Shown piece after piece: positions 48,186 through 61,740 of a stretch of 64,000 nt of DNA (positions are counted from its first letter, which is position 1; the number at the start of each line of letters is the position of its first letter). The stretch covers positions 22,506,001 to 22,570,000 of the forward strand of contig OX419760.1 in the NCBI GenBank assembly GCA_948567375.1. Direction: 5' to 3'. The notes beneath the pieces are model-generated. The model worked only from the letters and a program-made list of their open reading frames with translations, was not told the DNA's origin and did no database searches. Both the position numbers and the translations under genes were made by a program. The DNA is from Lunularia cruciata (lineage: Eukaryota; Streptophyta; Marchantiopsida; Lunulariales; Lunulariaceae).

Positions 48186-51100
48186 CCAGGTGCCCTGTGT
48201 TTTCCCGGAACCTACTCTCTTAAAGAATCGACAGTCCACCATTCACTGATGTTTTCACGTGAACCTCAAGTCATTCTGGTTGCAGTCCTTTGTATGTTCG
48301 GGTTCGCTCGACTCAGCTGATTCAACCCTCAGTGATAGAAAGCCGCCCTCATCGAAGGTATTACCGAACGCCATTCCATGCAGGGGGGACATGAGAACAG
48401 TAGGGGGTTTCAAATTTAGGCTTTTGGAGCACCCGTATGAATCCACAAACTAATTTATGGGTAGATTGTAAAACTTATATGGGTAGCGTACAGGAGTACA
48501 CAAAGATTTTATGGAAAGTCCTGTGAATAATTAATTATCTAGTTCTAAAGTAAAATCATTACATATAGTAAACGTTACACCAGAAGTCATGGGGGGATCG
48601 CCTACAAAAGAAGGCTCGCCATCAAAGGAATTTGCGAGATAAGGGTGAAGATGGAGAACAACTGAATGTCTACATAAGTAGAGTGATGCAAAGGTTGACG
48701 AACAAGTTTGGAAACATCTTGAAAGAAAGTCACCCTGCCATGGAAAAGGTAGATTGAACACAACTAAATAGACATGTCGGTCTGATAGTTACTAGTCATC
48801 CTTATCATATTCTTACTTTTGGTTGTCCTTTATCGTAATTTACGTCGTTTCTTGTTTTTTGGGCAGAGTCCGATCTTAGGTTCGCTCTGGATTCCATTAT
48901 TTAATCAATTCATTATTAAGATTCAAGGTATTCATTATTTAAGTAATTGGTGTTAAATATGTTGTAAAAATTGATAACCCAAATAGTTTTTGCAAGTTAA
49001 ATGAAGCCTTTGCAATGATAGAGTATTTCAATCTTTCCCAGTTCATGTTTAAGTTGATATTCTAATCTTTTGGGATTCTATTTTTCTACGATGACTCGGC
49101 TACTTCCATCATATATGTCATTAATTACATTTTACATTTTGATAAACAACACAGTTTTCAGTCTTTAGTTAAGATATTTAAACACTCCAATACACTTTAG
49201 TCTACTCATGTAAAGCATGTTGATGACACTTACGTTATCGTAATTGAGCTTCTCTTGGTGTTTCTAGGGCCTTAAAAAATGCAAAAACCTTTGAATATTC
49301 GGTAGTAGGCTTTTCGAACTTATAAGTTCAACTCAGATTCATACATGTACATACGAACGCTAAAATAATCAACTAGCTCCGCGAGGTAGCCCTCTGATGA
49401 CACCCTTCCCTCTAGAATATGAGATGCGCATGTGCTGCTTCTGCCAACACTCAGGTACTTGTGTTTTATTCGTTTGGTCCTTTAGGTGACTTGACCATCA
49501 GTTTGCACTCAACGTGCAGCTAAGTAAAGTGTTATGCTGGTCTAAATTTAGCGTTATATACATGAACCAGAACACTCGTGCATCCATATCTCAAGTTGAT
49601 ATACTTGAAATGACTGCAGTGTCTTACATCTGAGTTGATGTTATGTTTCCATACATTAGACTGGATAGTCATCCAGGAACCGAATATTGAGCCGAAAGTG
49701 GAGCTTGGAAAGATCCTGGTATTATTAGCCCAGATAAACATATTTTATCCTCAAGTGATGAACCCCACTTTGACCAAAGATCAAGCAACACGGTACTTAA
49801 CTTTTTCTCTGTTGACCAACATCCTACAAAACATAGCAGAACTTTGAAAGGGCGGAGAATTGCATGTGCATAAGAGAATCATAGTATATCCATCTACAAC
49901 CTTTAAAATGAGACGAATAAAAAGGTGGGACGGAACTGCCTTTGAAATTGACAAGAGCGCAAATCTTGGGACTGTTTGATGCTTTTTTGCAGGTACAGGG
50001 CAAGTATTTATTAGTTGTACAGCGGTTGATCATGGTTATGACCACCCCCGAAATAATTCCTTTGATGTTCAAAACGCTACAGAGAGCATTTTTTATGGCA
50101 AGGCTCTAAAACTTTGAATTACTATTCGGTAGAGATCCAAGCAAATTTGCATATATTTCAATAATCACGAAGATAAAATTTAAGTGAATGATTTTATCTT
50201 TGATATGAATGAAATTTCTAAATTTCTCAAATTTAGCTATATTTTTCTCTTAAGAATTATATTTTTTCCACAATTTCCTCTTATTTCACTTTGTTTTTTA
50301 GCGTTCCCTTTTCGCCCGCACCCATTTATGAGAACTTCCCGATAAGTATCTCGATGGGTATCCTTGTGACCCCCGCGGCAGTAAGAGTGTTTCACTTACT
50401 GGGCCCTCATGCAAATGCCATCCGACCCCAAGTGACGACATTGTTTCAAATGTGATCTTCTACTAGTAAATCATTTCAAATTTGGATACTTCACTTCTAC
50501 TAGTAAACAATTTCAATCCATATGTTATGCCTTCCAACTCGTACATACTCCATCCATTTAACCAAATGCTACTCGACTGTTGGCCCCTACCTTATTTTCC
50601 TGATTTATTCAACAGGGGCGAAAAGGATCCCTACACATCCCAATCAAGCGAACAACATGTTCAACGAGCATATTGCAGATTGTGTACGCTTATGGGTTAA
50701 CTCTACTTTCGTGTTGATGTTGAGCGAATGATAGCAAAGTCCGCATGCACAAGGACCGTGACTTTGCAAAATACGTCGGTAACCAGAAATATGCACTCGA
50801 ATCTGAAGATTCAAAAAATTTGCCCAGGATTCACCGCCACCAATCGATGTTACAAAGAATATCTTAGAAAGAAGAGGCAGAGACTATATATATATATAGT
50901 CATATACATTTTTCTCTCTCTTCTCCATGTGCGTTAAGGATGTCTCTCGCAATGTAATTCGACAATTGGCGGGCTTGACGAAAGACGATCAGGCCTTCAT
51001 CATTATGCTTATATTCTCGTAGAATTTGGTTTGGTTCATGTAGCTGGGATGGTATTTATTTATGCGGCTAGATCAAGAGATTCACTGGGAGACCAATTTA

Positions 51101-52889
51101 CTGCAATGTATAGATTTGTTCGCTCGTCCACATCTTTCCAAATTGCACTGCGTTTGCTCCTTGGTTCCTATTATAATAGCGACTCATTTCCGAGGAAAGT
51201 ATGAGAACTACTTTAGGCATGAGAAAGGCGAACTTGACTCGTACACTTGAGTGACACATCTGACTGCATGTATAAGAAATGAGAGACTGTGTGAAACTGG
51301 CATATTGACTTTGCAAATTGCCACAAAATATACACACCATGCATAACTATATACAGGATATATGATTGATTCTTTTTGCTTAACTGTTGATTCTCCTTCT
51401 ACGCCCAGAGGGTTTTACAATTGAAACAAAGGAGAAAAATTAGATCTGATAGCGACTAGCTCGAAGTGTTTTCTCATAAGTCGGGATTCATCATATAAAC
51501 TAGAATAAGGTCCGGATACTATTTAAATCTTTTTGTAAGCACGTCACGGAGTAAAGATGTGGACGAGCATTTATGGCGAACATGGCGTCTCAATTTTCGT
51601 CTACGGGTAAAAGTCTTCACTTAGATGAAGGTTTGGAAGTTCACCGGTAAGTCAAAGTGTAGCAAGATATTTACATAAATTCACTGGTGACTCATGGTGA
51701 CTTCTCCTTGCCATAAAAACATTTGGTGCGGGATTCAATTGGGGGTTTCAGAAATAGTTTTGTGATGTTGTGTATATTTTCATAAAGTTTTTTACAAAGC
51801 CACATTGATATTAAAATATTTCATTCAATTTCAATAGGGGTTTCAGAAATAGTTTTATTGAGTTCTATATATTTTCATAAAAGGTTTTACAAAGCTAAAT
51901 CGGTATGGGGTGTGGGCTGGAGGAAAAAAACGACCCACTACAGACTTTCGTCCAAGTTCTTTATTATTGGCAAACTCTATAACATGTGGTCCATGGGAAT
52001 AAAGGATGTTGGCACACAATAAAGTATTAATTACAATTTAGGTTAATTAATAATATGGCATTTGGTTTAGGTGAATATGATTTGCACCGGTTGCCACCCA
52101 TTGCATATAATGTGTTAATTTAGTAATGTGTAAACTTAGGATTAAATGGGATTTTGCCCGTTGCCACTTGATGGCATCTGTAGCTGCTGTAGCCACTCAA
52201 TTGTGCCCGTTCTACTCACTCAGTGGTTCTACATCCAAATGTGAGTATGCATTGCAATTAGGTACTTGATCTCCCTTTGCTAAATTTTTGTTACATTTTT
52301 GGAATAACATTCCTTGACCTTCAATCAATTTCTTGGTTGTCGCAGGGCGACATGGATCCTTTTCCATAATTTGCACTATCCTTTGTGGCACTAATCTATG
52401 GAAATGAACCACCACACCAATTCAAAACTACAAAACTAGCCATTTTAGTTTACTATCATGAGCATTTGCACACAAATGGTGAATTTGAATTCAAATATTG
52501 AGAACTGCATTTTGAATCTGCCAAAAAAATTCATAAATTCCACTCTTAGAATCACACACCAAAGAAAAGTGGAAACCCTCTCAAGAAACAACATCACCTC
52601 TTTAGACAATCATTTATTTCAATATGGCAATCTAAACCTCTAGAATATAGTTCCTGATTTTTATTTTTATAAATGAATGCAACTTGCTCTAGATACAGCG
52701 TAACACAATTTACAAGGTGTTCATTTATTAGCACCTCATCTCTTTACAGAGTTCACTAAAATTAATTACAAAGTTTTTTATTTATCCCGTAGAAATCTTT
52801 CAAAGCTATTTCTAAAACCCCTAATGTACCTTGAAGATCTTATAACAGGTTACCAAAAGTGTTAAACGTTTTCGACTTTAGTTTCTAAT
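48186..52889. other. Spacer, no recognisable gene
   Basis: Many short frames, none with a recognisable family. A diverged tandem repeat at 51733-51903 has two units, each containing GGGGGTTTCAGAAATAGTTTT or a close form followed by TTTTCATAAA. A related string in the opposite orientation lies near 52810-52835. I see no RNA gene. Confidence 0.4.
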
Positions 52890-52970
52890 AAAGAAAAGGC
52901 GACGGTCTAGCAAATGAAGGATGGGAAGACCCATCAAACCCGTATAAGGGAGAGACAAAATAATAAGCAT
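52890..52970 (+). repeat. Dispersed repeat copy 5
   Basis: AAAGGCGACGGTCTAGCAAA, then GAAGGATGGGAAGACCC, then a changed ATCAAACCCGTATAAGG and GAGAGACAAAATAA. It starts like copies 6 and 7 read on their own strand. Confidence 0.65.
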
Positions 52971-55519
52971 GAAAGCAAAAGCTCGAGAGCTTGACTGTGC
53001 AGCTTGTGCTTAAGATATATATCATTGAGCAAAAAGTTTATTTGGAATGGTGTTTTCTTGGCTTCTTGGTTTAAATATATTTTCAATATATTTGCAATTT
53101 AAAATAGCCTTTATTTATGATCACTTTATCAGCAATTTATTTTTAATAAGTCAAGCGTAATTCATACACATTGTTAAGGAAAAAACCATACTACGATTTA
53201 TGCAAGCTCGCGGCAAAATAAAAAGCACTTCTCTCTCTCTAAACATAGGGGCATAATTTTCTGTGATGTTAACCATGACCTGCTTACTATAATCAATGTT
53301 CTCATAATACATGTGATCAATGTTTTAGCTTTTCTTGAAAAGTGATTAAATAAATAGCAGTGATAATAGATACATTGTTTAAAGATACATTAATCACATA
53401 CTAGACACAAAATATAGTTGGTCATTACATGCATCAAACCTTCAAAGCAACTTAGGCAATAAAACATCTTGAGAAACTATTTGGATGCCAAAATAACTAG
53501 AACATCCATCAAGAAAAAAAAGTGTATTAAAATGATATATATAATACAGGCCCACTTATACAATATCAACAAGATCACATATGTTTTACCTTTGCAACGT
53601 CCTTGTCCACTACAGATCAATCCGTCTGGGGAACATTTGCAAAATCTATACACTATATCTTGAAGACTTTGGTAAATAAGAGCACTCTTTAGAATCTGTA
53701 CTACCAATATTTAGTCTGTATTAACCATGAACCTCCTTCTTAGCTCATCTCCTCTTGGAAATCCACATTATAATAATATGATTCAGAAAATTATGCTCCC
53801 TTCATTATATTCAATTGGAAAGGAAGACCAAATAACTACTTTTGCAACTAGACATATGGTTTAGTTTCTTGGTAAGATCACAAGAGATGATTCTGGAAAT
53901 AAAGACTTTACTTTGAAGCCATGCTTTTCAAATGTACACACTTGGCTTCAATATCTATTATGTATTAATCTTCAAAGGAGTGCAATAAGGTATGTACACC
54001 AAGATGGAAGATATTCATTATCATTTGAATTATTGCTTGAATATGCTTCTTCCATTATATAACAATTCTGACAAATACCACTCAAGTTAGAAATGTAGCA
54101 CATATTACATGATTGGTCTTTTATTGAACCATAATGAGTTGAGTGGATTTTGGAAACAATTATATGATTAAATTAAACACATTATATTGGATTGGAGAAA
54201 TTTTAATCCTTCTTCTTCTTCTTTTTTGATTCAACTACTCGATTAGAAGTATGTGTTTTATAAGCTAATTTCATCTTTGATCCACATGCGATTCTATAAG
54301 TCATATGTGGAGATATTTGCTCCTATATTTCATCACCTGATGGCATTAGAACGACAATGGTTGAGTAATTTGGATCTCAATCATCCTTTTAGATTAATTC
54401 ATGCTTCTTTTTGTCTCTTTAATAAAAAAATATATAAAAGTGTTAAGTCCACAATTTTGGAGCCCCAAATTATTTTCATTTGGTAGATGCATGTTACACG
54501 TTGAATTATGGATGCTAAGATCTTTATGATTGAGACCTTGGAGTTCAAGCAAATATTAACTTTGATCAGGATTGTCTTTGCAAAAAGCAATATTTCAAAG
54601 ACTAATTTCAAAATTGGAGAATAATATAATATCCCATAGAAGATATTGCACATGCGGAGGAAGAGACTTATCAAAGTAATTTTTATGTTTGGAAAAATAT
54701 TTTATATGATACATACTTATTTTATAGTTTATATATTACAATGTTCTAGAATATACCAGAATATAAGATCAGTTTTTGAACATTCAATATTTGTAGAGAG
54801 AAAATAGATATCAAATCTAGCATCTCATCGGTAGAGATGCTAGAGTCGGAATTTATTTTTCTTATTTGTATTCTGGAATATGCTAGAGTGTCCCACTGAT
54901 ACTTATAGAAGTCTATTCGTTCTCGTAATAATGTCGTAATTGAATTAAAACCCCTAGTGTATCTCGTTGAAAGTGGAATTCACCTTTGCAAAATTGGAAA
55001 ACTTTGTCTGCATATAATTCCAAGATGCAAAACTAGAACTACTCGTGTGCGAAGATTTCGTCGTGTTAACGTGACTTTGCTGAGCATATCGGACTCCCAA
55101 CGTGGGTCTCAAAGTGTGCCTGCGAGCATGGGTAGCATTCTACGTTTTCCTACATGCAGAGGCGGAGCACAAGAAAAAGCATTTGTTGCTATCCATGTTT
55201 GCAACGTAGCCCACATGAGTTTATTATGTTAGATCAAGGAAGGAGGAGGGCAACTGTAGCTCATGTCCAAGATCGGGACTACTACTTGTGTTTAATCAAT
55301 ATCGGATGATAGACTAAACCACATCCCGCTACTCCAAGAATACAAATAATAAAAATAAATTCCGACGCCGATGAGATGATATAAATACCTTTACTTTACA
55401 GCAGATATAAATAAATCAATGATAAATATATAAAACTTTAGGATGAGTCCTAGTTGTGATGCGTGGAACCAAAGCTCTCTCACAACCTAATAATGGGCAA
55501 CCTCGCCTGGTAGAGGCAA
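52971..55519. other. AT-rich spacer, no recognisable gene
   Basis: Frames at 54253-54486 and 54957-55232 were inspected; neither resembles a known family. A short CTT microsatellite lies at 54211-54223. No RNA gene is seen. Confidence 0.4.
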
Positions 55520-55622
55520 CTTCGCCCATTTTACTTGTTGTGTTTTATCCTTGTACGGCGTGACGGGGGTCTTCACGTCCTACTGGTTCTCCTACGCGGT
55601 CGCCTTTCCTAGTAGAGGCAAA
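55520..55622 (-). repeat. Dispersed repeat copy 6
   Basis: On the minus strand it reads AAAGGCGACCGCGTAGGA, then a changed GGACGTGAAGACCCC, then GTCACGCCGTACAAGG, and ends near TAAAATGGGC. It preserves the left GCGACCGCGTAGG edge well. Confidence 0.65.
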
Positions 55623-56220
55623 TGATATGTTTTAAGGCATACGGTAAGTGTAGGAAGGCCGCTATGAGTACTGTACACGTTAAGTCTATTTGCATTGGGA
55701 CACGTCTTGCTATACAGATTAGCCAACGGAAGTTTGCTTCCAAGCAGCAGGCAGCGTTTGGCTCAACATATAGACAAGTGTTTTGAAGTTGGGCTTATCC
55801 TTGGCACGTGTAGGCTGCATCTCGCTGGTTGACTAGCAGCGTACACAAAAAACCCTGATTAAGGACGTGCCTCGTATGCGACCATGTATGACGATTACTC
55901 TCAAGACGAGACTGCATTTTAGGTGTGCCATGCCTCCACGTCAAGTTCCACTTGGTGCTCCACCGTGATTGATTCTCATGTTCATCAAATGATATGGTCG
56001 ACGTGGAGCTTGTCAGAGTACTCCGCCTTGCATAACTTGGTGTGTATACATAAGTCGATGGACGTGTATATCGACTGCATGTGCCTCTGCATCTTTAATT
56101 TTTATTTCCGTTGAAGTTCTCGTAATTAGTTCAAAGAGTTTTAGCATGTAAATATTGTATTTATTTACGTAAATAATTTCTCGTTGATCTTCTGTACCCA
56201 TTAATTTTTTTAAATAATTA
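55623..56220. other. Spacer, no recognisable gene
   Basis: Short frames at 55923-56114 (plus) and 56013-56201 (minus) overlap each other and resemble nothing known. Confidence 0.35.
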
Positions 56221-56435
56221 TTATATCATTAAATTTTGATAGAGCATGTTCTTAATGGAGTTGAATATTCTATTTCATATCATCTTATCATGTACGGCTT
56301 GATGGGGTCTTACCATCCTTCGTTTTTCCTACGCGGTCGCTTTTTTTGGAGGATTATAGTAAATATTACAGCATTAAACTTTGACAGAGCATTTTCTTTA
56401 TGGAGTTTAATATTCTATTTCATATATAATCTTAA
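56221..56435. repeat. Pair of 67-bp direct repeats around dispersed repeat copy 7
   Basis: Related sequences containing AATATTCTATTTCATAT lie at 56221-56287 and about 56366-56434. Between them, on the minus strand, is copy 7 (56290-56340): GCGACCGCGTAGGAAAAACG, then AAGGATGGTAAGACCCC, then ATCAAGCCGTACATG. Either the unit is tandemly repeated or copy 7 was inserted with a large flanking duplication. Confidence 0.65.
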
Positions 56436-58043
56436 ACGATTTTTTGATGCGAGAATTTACATGACGATTCTCGGTCCATTACCTTAAAAATATTTTTCTA
56501 ACAAGTCCTTGGAAGGAAAAGGGGAGGTCGTCTTTAAGATTACCTCCCTTTTTAAAGTGGTAAGTCAAAACGGGCACGTTACCGATTAAAGTAAATTTAT
56601 GGAAATAATCTTAGCTGAAATCTTACGACATAATAAAGCGTACGCTCTTAGCACCAATTGTGGTTAACATGATATAGGAGATGTAAGACATTATTGGAGT
56701 GCACGAGACCTTGTAAGTATGCAAAGTTGATGTGCTCTTTAGTTTTGCTCTTAAAAAAGCGGAAGATATATAAATACATATTTCCATTCTCAACATAACT
56801 TCAAATGAATTACATGTTATACAATACTATACATATATAGATGCTACTTACGAAGAACTATTTTAGTGATTATTCATCCATTTTATTGGCTGCCTCCAAT
56901 TTCAAGTTTCGAAAGAATATGAGTGTCCATGTTAAGTAACGATGTGCATCAAGTCGAAGGAGTATTCTTAAACAAAAGATCCTTTTGTTGCTTTTATTAT
57001 CAGATTCTTAAGAATCAAGTATAAGTATATATATCATTGAATCAACTATCAATAAAATTAATATGAAGAAAATCACCAATATACAAATCATATATAAAGC
57101 CTTGTTAAGGTCATAATATAAAATTTTAAATGATTAAATTATATACGTGTTTATTATATTCCACCTCATTTTGGATTTGACCAATGTAGAGTAGTGCAAG
57201 AGTATATCTACAATACACATCATAATAGATAATATAACTAAATATCAGTATATCCTATTGGTTGTAAAGTCTTATTCTTTGACCTAAGATTTTTTTTTAT
57301 CAAGGAGTGCAATTATTAGAATTTCTAGTATGGAAATGCTTAGATTATATTTAATGACCTAAAAATAAGATTTTTGATATATTTTCTATAATTTAATATA
57401 ATATTTTAGTTAATAACCAATCAATATAGTGAAACTAAGTCATATTGATCACTAGAAACTTCTAAAAAACAGGTCTCAAGTTTCATATTGAATACCTAGA
57501 AGGTATCTAGGATCTTCATAAAGACCTAGCTATATAATAAGATACACCTAATATTTCATTTTGAGTGGTGAAAAGCTGATGAACCTTATTAGGAATTAGA
57601 TAACTTGACTTGGAAGTTAAGAATCAAATTCTCTAGATAATAATTTTATACTTATTTATATAGGACCAAAATTCAAGAGAACAAGTAATGAGGATGTAAC
57701 ATAAGAGATTGACCAAGACTTGAGTCAAGTTACATCCAAATAATAAAGATCTCATACAAAATTTCACTTATACTTAAGATGGATTCAGTCTTTCTTCTTA
57801 GCAAAGTTTCTTATTAACTTATTAACTAAGTTACTTCATAGCAAAGCTATACCATCAATAATAATATGGAATGAGCAGAAGCTGAATATAACTAATAGGA
57901 GATAGAACTAGTATATATAGAAGGAATTCTAAGAATGTTCATGAAGCATCCAAGAAGTTTCTTGGTGATAAGTTCTACAAACTTGCCAAGGATTGAGTAA
58001 CTTGTGTACCAAGTTGACTATTGGCTTAGCTTGCATGTCAAGT
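56436..58043. other. AT-rich spacer, no recognisable gene
   Basis: No frame of interest. The right end (58020-58043) holds a TTAGCTTGCATGTCAAG string related to the theme at 20940-21070 on the opposite strand, which suggests a shared repeat family. Confidence 0.4.
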
Positions 58044-58598
58044 TGTCATGCATATTAACATCGCTACACAACATACATCATTGTGAACATCACATACTAT
58101 AGAAACACAATTAACCCTAAGTCATACATGGACTCTAAAGTGCTACAATAATCAGTTTGTTTATACAACTCAAATTGCACTCAATCAGATCATTACTTGA
58201 TCTATCACTCCATAATCTACCAACAACTAGGCACTGATTACAGTCAAGCCACACCCACTCTAACTAAGAGAATCTAGGTGATGCTTGCCGGCCTATATCC
58301 ACCATAGCCAAGAACTCCAAGGCTCAACATCAAAGAAGTGAGCTCTAGAGCTGCACTTCAAAAGTATACTCCCTGCACTTGAGCTAGATCTCAAACCCTA
58401 ATGGTCCCATTGACGGCACACCCAATGGTGCAAATGGTGCTAAGTGACAGTGGGCCCCCATCATGCAATCCGTACCCCAAACACAAAATCTGACCATCAA
58501 CAAGTGGTCTATGAGTAACTACCAAAATACTCATGACTACCAACACTACTACTCCAGAGTCTGAGCAATCTAGGTGAGATGCTACAAATATCATGACA
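58044..58598 (-). mobile_element. X-L unit: terminal blocks of the retroelement joined without coding sequence
   Basis: A 555-base unit begins TGTCATGCATAT and ends ATCATGACA, so its outer seven bases are exact inverses. Its left 108 bases (X) match the left end of retroelement copy 1. The remaining 447 bases (L) match the right end of copy 1. The whole coding interior is absent. It abuts copy 2 through a few bases (GTTTTT). No convincing target duplication is visible. It may be a solo LTR, an LTR-LTR junction, or an internally deleted element. Confidence 0.7.
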
Positions 58599-58880
58599 GT
58601 TTTTGTGTGTATATACATCACTATACATCATCCATCATTGTCAACATCACACACTATAGAAGCACAACTCACACATAAGTCATACATGGACTCTAAAGTG
58701 CCACAATCACCCCCTAGCCGGCGGTTAGGTCCCTCTAACTCCAAATAGCCATCTACTCCAAGTATATGGTATACCCTATGGCGGGGAAAAGATCAAGAGG
58801 CCGGGTGCTATCAAGCCCCATTGTTAGTTGCATGTCTGCAATCTATACCATATAAAGGATAAAATAGCTATAGGTCAAGT

Positions 58881-59207
58881 ATACAAAGGACATAACCACT
58901 ATCCCTAAGGAAACACCATGGAGGGAGGAGTCATACATGCCATATGCCATCCTCTCAAAAAACTATCACACACTAATATAGTGGCAGCTCCACCAGAAAA
59001 GCCACATAACATACACTGCAAGCCTACACGTACAAATGTTAAGCTTGGGTCCATACTACCATCAATGTTTGGGAGGTGGCATGGCGCACAATTGTGCACA
59101 TGATCCTTCCAAAAAATACCATCATGTCCTTCTAACACAAGGACTCTATATGGCAAAACCTTGCGCACTCTCAAGATAGTGCGGCCTATGGAACCATCAA
59201 GTGTCAT
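58881..59207 (-). pseudogene. Integrase C-terminal linker and PHD finger, copy 2
   Basis: A 100-codon open stretch reads CAPCHLPNIDGSMDPSL, then CMLCGFSGGAATILVCDSF and LRGWHMACMTPP in one frame. This is the PHD Cys-Cys-Cys-(Phe)-His-Cys order with the fourth Cys changed to Phe. After a stop the end reads WLCP, with Tyr at the place of the last Cys (58881-58883). It confirms that the PHD finger belongs to the element family and is not a chance feature of copy 1. Confidence 0.82.
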
Positions 59208-59330
59208 TGGTGTTATCTTTTATAGATATACATAATCACGTAGATGAAAAAGACAGATTGAGGATTTATAACCTCCTCCTCAAATGATAGCATAGCATAA
59301 GGTATCCTTATGTTGAGAAATCACTAAGTT

Positions 59331-60140
59331 CTCAAAGGCCATTGGGATCAATCTTTGAAAGATCTCTGCCCGTTGAGAGCATGCGCTCATCCATACATTT
59401 GGATCATCCAAGTCCAACACTATAGTAGCATATGGACAAATGGCTGTAGGTTAATTTGGATCTTGTCCATAGAGTAGAAATTAAGGAGAGAAGGATTCTA
59501 AGAAGGCTTGCCAGCTGATTTGATAGCCCATGGCCAACCAAGGTAACTAGAGATCCCAATCTCCCAAGTGGCCTCTTTGCAAACCATACTTTTGCAATCC
59601 TCTCTTCACTATTTGAACCACTCTCTTTGCTAAGCCATCTACCTCAAGGTGATCTTGAGAGGTAGTGCAATGATAAATTAAAGCCTTACCACACAAGACT
59701 TGAACTCTCCCAAGAACTCTGTACCCTAATCAGTCAAAACCTCAGTTGGTGCACCAAAATGACCGAGAACTTGATCCAAGAATGTGTAAGCCATCCCTTC
59801 ACTGGACTTGTCAAGAAGTACCACCAACTCAATCCACTTGGAGAAGTGCTCCACTATCACCAAAATGTATTAATGATGTCTCATAGTCAATGGTAAAAGT
59901 CCAGCAAAGTCCAAACTCCAACACCATGATAAGTAAGGGATGTAGCTGTGGCATAAGAGCATTAAATGATGCTCTAACTTGGTCACAAACCACACATCTT
60001 GCAACAAATTGCTATATGTCAGTCTGCATACTGCACCACCAATAGTGACTCTAGAGTAAGCTATATGTATTCTTTACTCCAAAATATCCTAGCTTCTCAT
60101 GAGCATGACAAACCATTTGTGGTCTTTGAGATGGAAATAG
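59331..60140 (-). pseudogene. Integrase region, copy 2
   Basis: Nucleotide similarity to copy 1 runs throughout (for example CTCCCAAGTGGCCTCTTTGC near 59561 and AATCCACTTGGAGAAGTGCT near 59831). The HHCC region lies near 60000-60120 and the catalytic core at about 59600-59950. Many stops and small indels break it. Confidence 0.75.
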
Positions 60141-60479
60141 TACTACTTTCACTCTACCATCCTCTCATACACAAAGAAGGTTCTGCCCTCCAATCTAAAC
60201 TGGCTAGCTCACTGAAAGACATGGTCTCTCTCCTTGGCCCCAATTGTGCCACCCACAACACCAATGCAAAGATAGTCCATCACTAAGACATCATCATGAA
60301 TATCTCGCTAAACAATACTACTATCTCCACTCTTTGGATCTGTGACCTCAATAATTCCTTGTGTATGCGCTGAGAGAGATACCACCAAAGCCTCAAAAAA
60401 CATACAAAGAAAGGTAGATGCATGCCAACCTGGCACCATCTCCTTATCTATCTCACCATGCCAATGTGCTCCAATCTGA

Positions 60480-61740
60480 TCCTATTGGTTGGGACATGGG
60501 TTTCTATTCAACCCATCTGCATCACGGTTCACCACTCTAGGTCTGTGAATAATGGTGAAATCATACTCTTGTAAAATCATAGCCCATCATGCAAGCTTCC
60601 TTGAAAGCTTGTTGGACTCAATCAACCACTTTAGTGGTTGATGATCAATGATGAGAGTAAAGGGGTAACCAAATAGGTAAGATCAGAAATGTACTATTGC
60701 CCATATTGTTGCTAAGCACTCTCCCTCATATGAACTATACTTTGCGTCCATTGAATTATTGGAGCAGCTAGCATAGGCCACCATAAACTCCTTCCCCTCA
60801 TCATCATGCTGGGTGAGTACTACTCCAAGCTCCAACATACTCCAATCAATGTGAACCTAAAATGGTCGTCCTTTGATTGGTCTCCTCAAAATAGGAGTAG
60901 ATGTCAACCTCTCCTTGAGCTCTACAAAAGCTTTCTCTTGCTCATCTCCCCAACACCACTCCTATGTAAGCTTGGTCAGCTTTGCCAAGGCTTTGGCAAT
61001 GGCACTAAAACCTCTAACATAGCAATGATAGAAGTTTGCCAACCCAAGGAATGCTCAAACTCTGCTCACATCTGTAGGTTGAGGAATACATGCAATAGCA
61101 TCCACCTTGATCTATTGAACACCAACTCATCCAAGGTAGATAGTGTGACCCAAATAATCAACTTGCTCATGGAAGAACCTACACTTCCCAAGATGTAATT
61201 TGAGTCCATGAGATCTCAATTTCTCAAACACCTCCAACAATTGTCTCTCATGCTCCTCCACAACAGTGCTATAGACCAAAATGTCATCAATAGCACCAAG
61301 CAAAATCCAATCCAGCTAGGATCCTGTCCATGACACATCAAAACTCAGCAAGAGCGTTCTTTAACCCAAATAGTAAGAATCTCCACCAATATAACACATC
61401 CTTGCAATGAGGATCAACAGCCCAAAATGCTATCTTGGACTTATCCTCCTCCCTAATTAGCAACTAATGATATATTGCTTGAAGATTCAAAGTACTGAAG
61501 ACCTTTGCAAGCCCAATCACATCCAAGATCTCCTTTGATGCAAGCATGGCATATCAATCAGCCCTAATCTATTGGTTGATAAGATGGTAATCTCCACACA
61601 TCTGCCTATCTATATAGTTGCTATGCATATCCTTCTTGGCTGGCATCACTGTAACTAATGCATCTTGTCCAAGTGAAATATCTACTAAAACAGCCTCAAA
61701 AAGGTCTTTATTTTGACTCTAAATCAATGTTCTCTCCATG
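60480..61740 (-). pseudogene. RNase H and reverse transcriptase region, copy 2
   Basis: Similarity to copy 1 continues. The RNase H part is at about 60530-60790. The reverse transcriptase catalytic box survives only as IDDILVYS (Asp-Asp at 61283-61288), because two bases before it are missing compared with the YIDD of copy 1. The fingers lie at about 61560-61720. Confidence 0.78.

Noticed and set aside
58391-58621. 76-codon minus-strand frame in the X-L unit
   Set aside because: It lies in terminal-repeat sequence and is not kept in the related block of copy 1.
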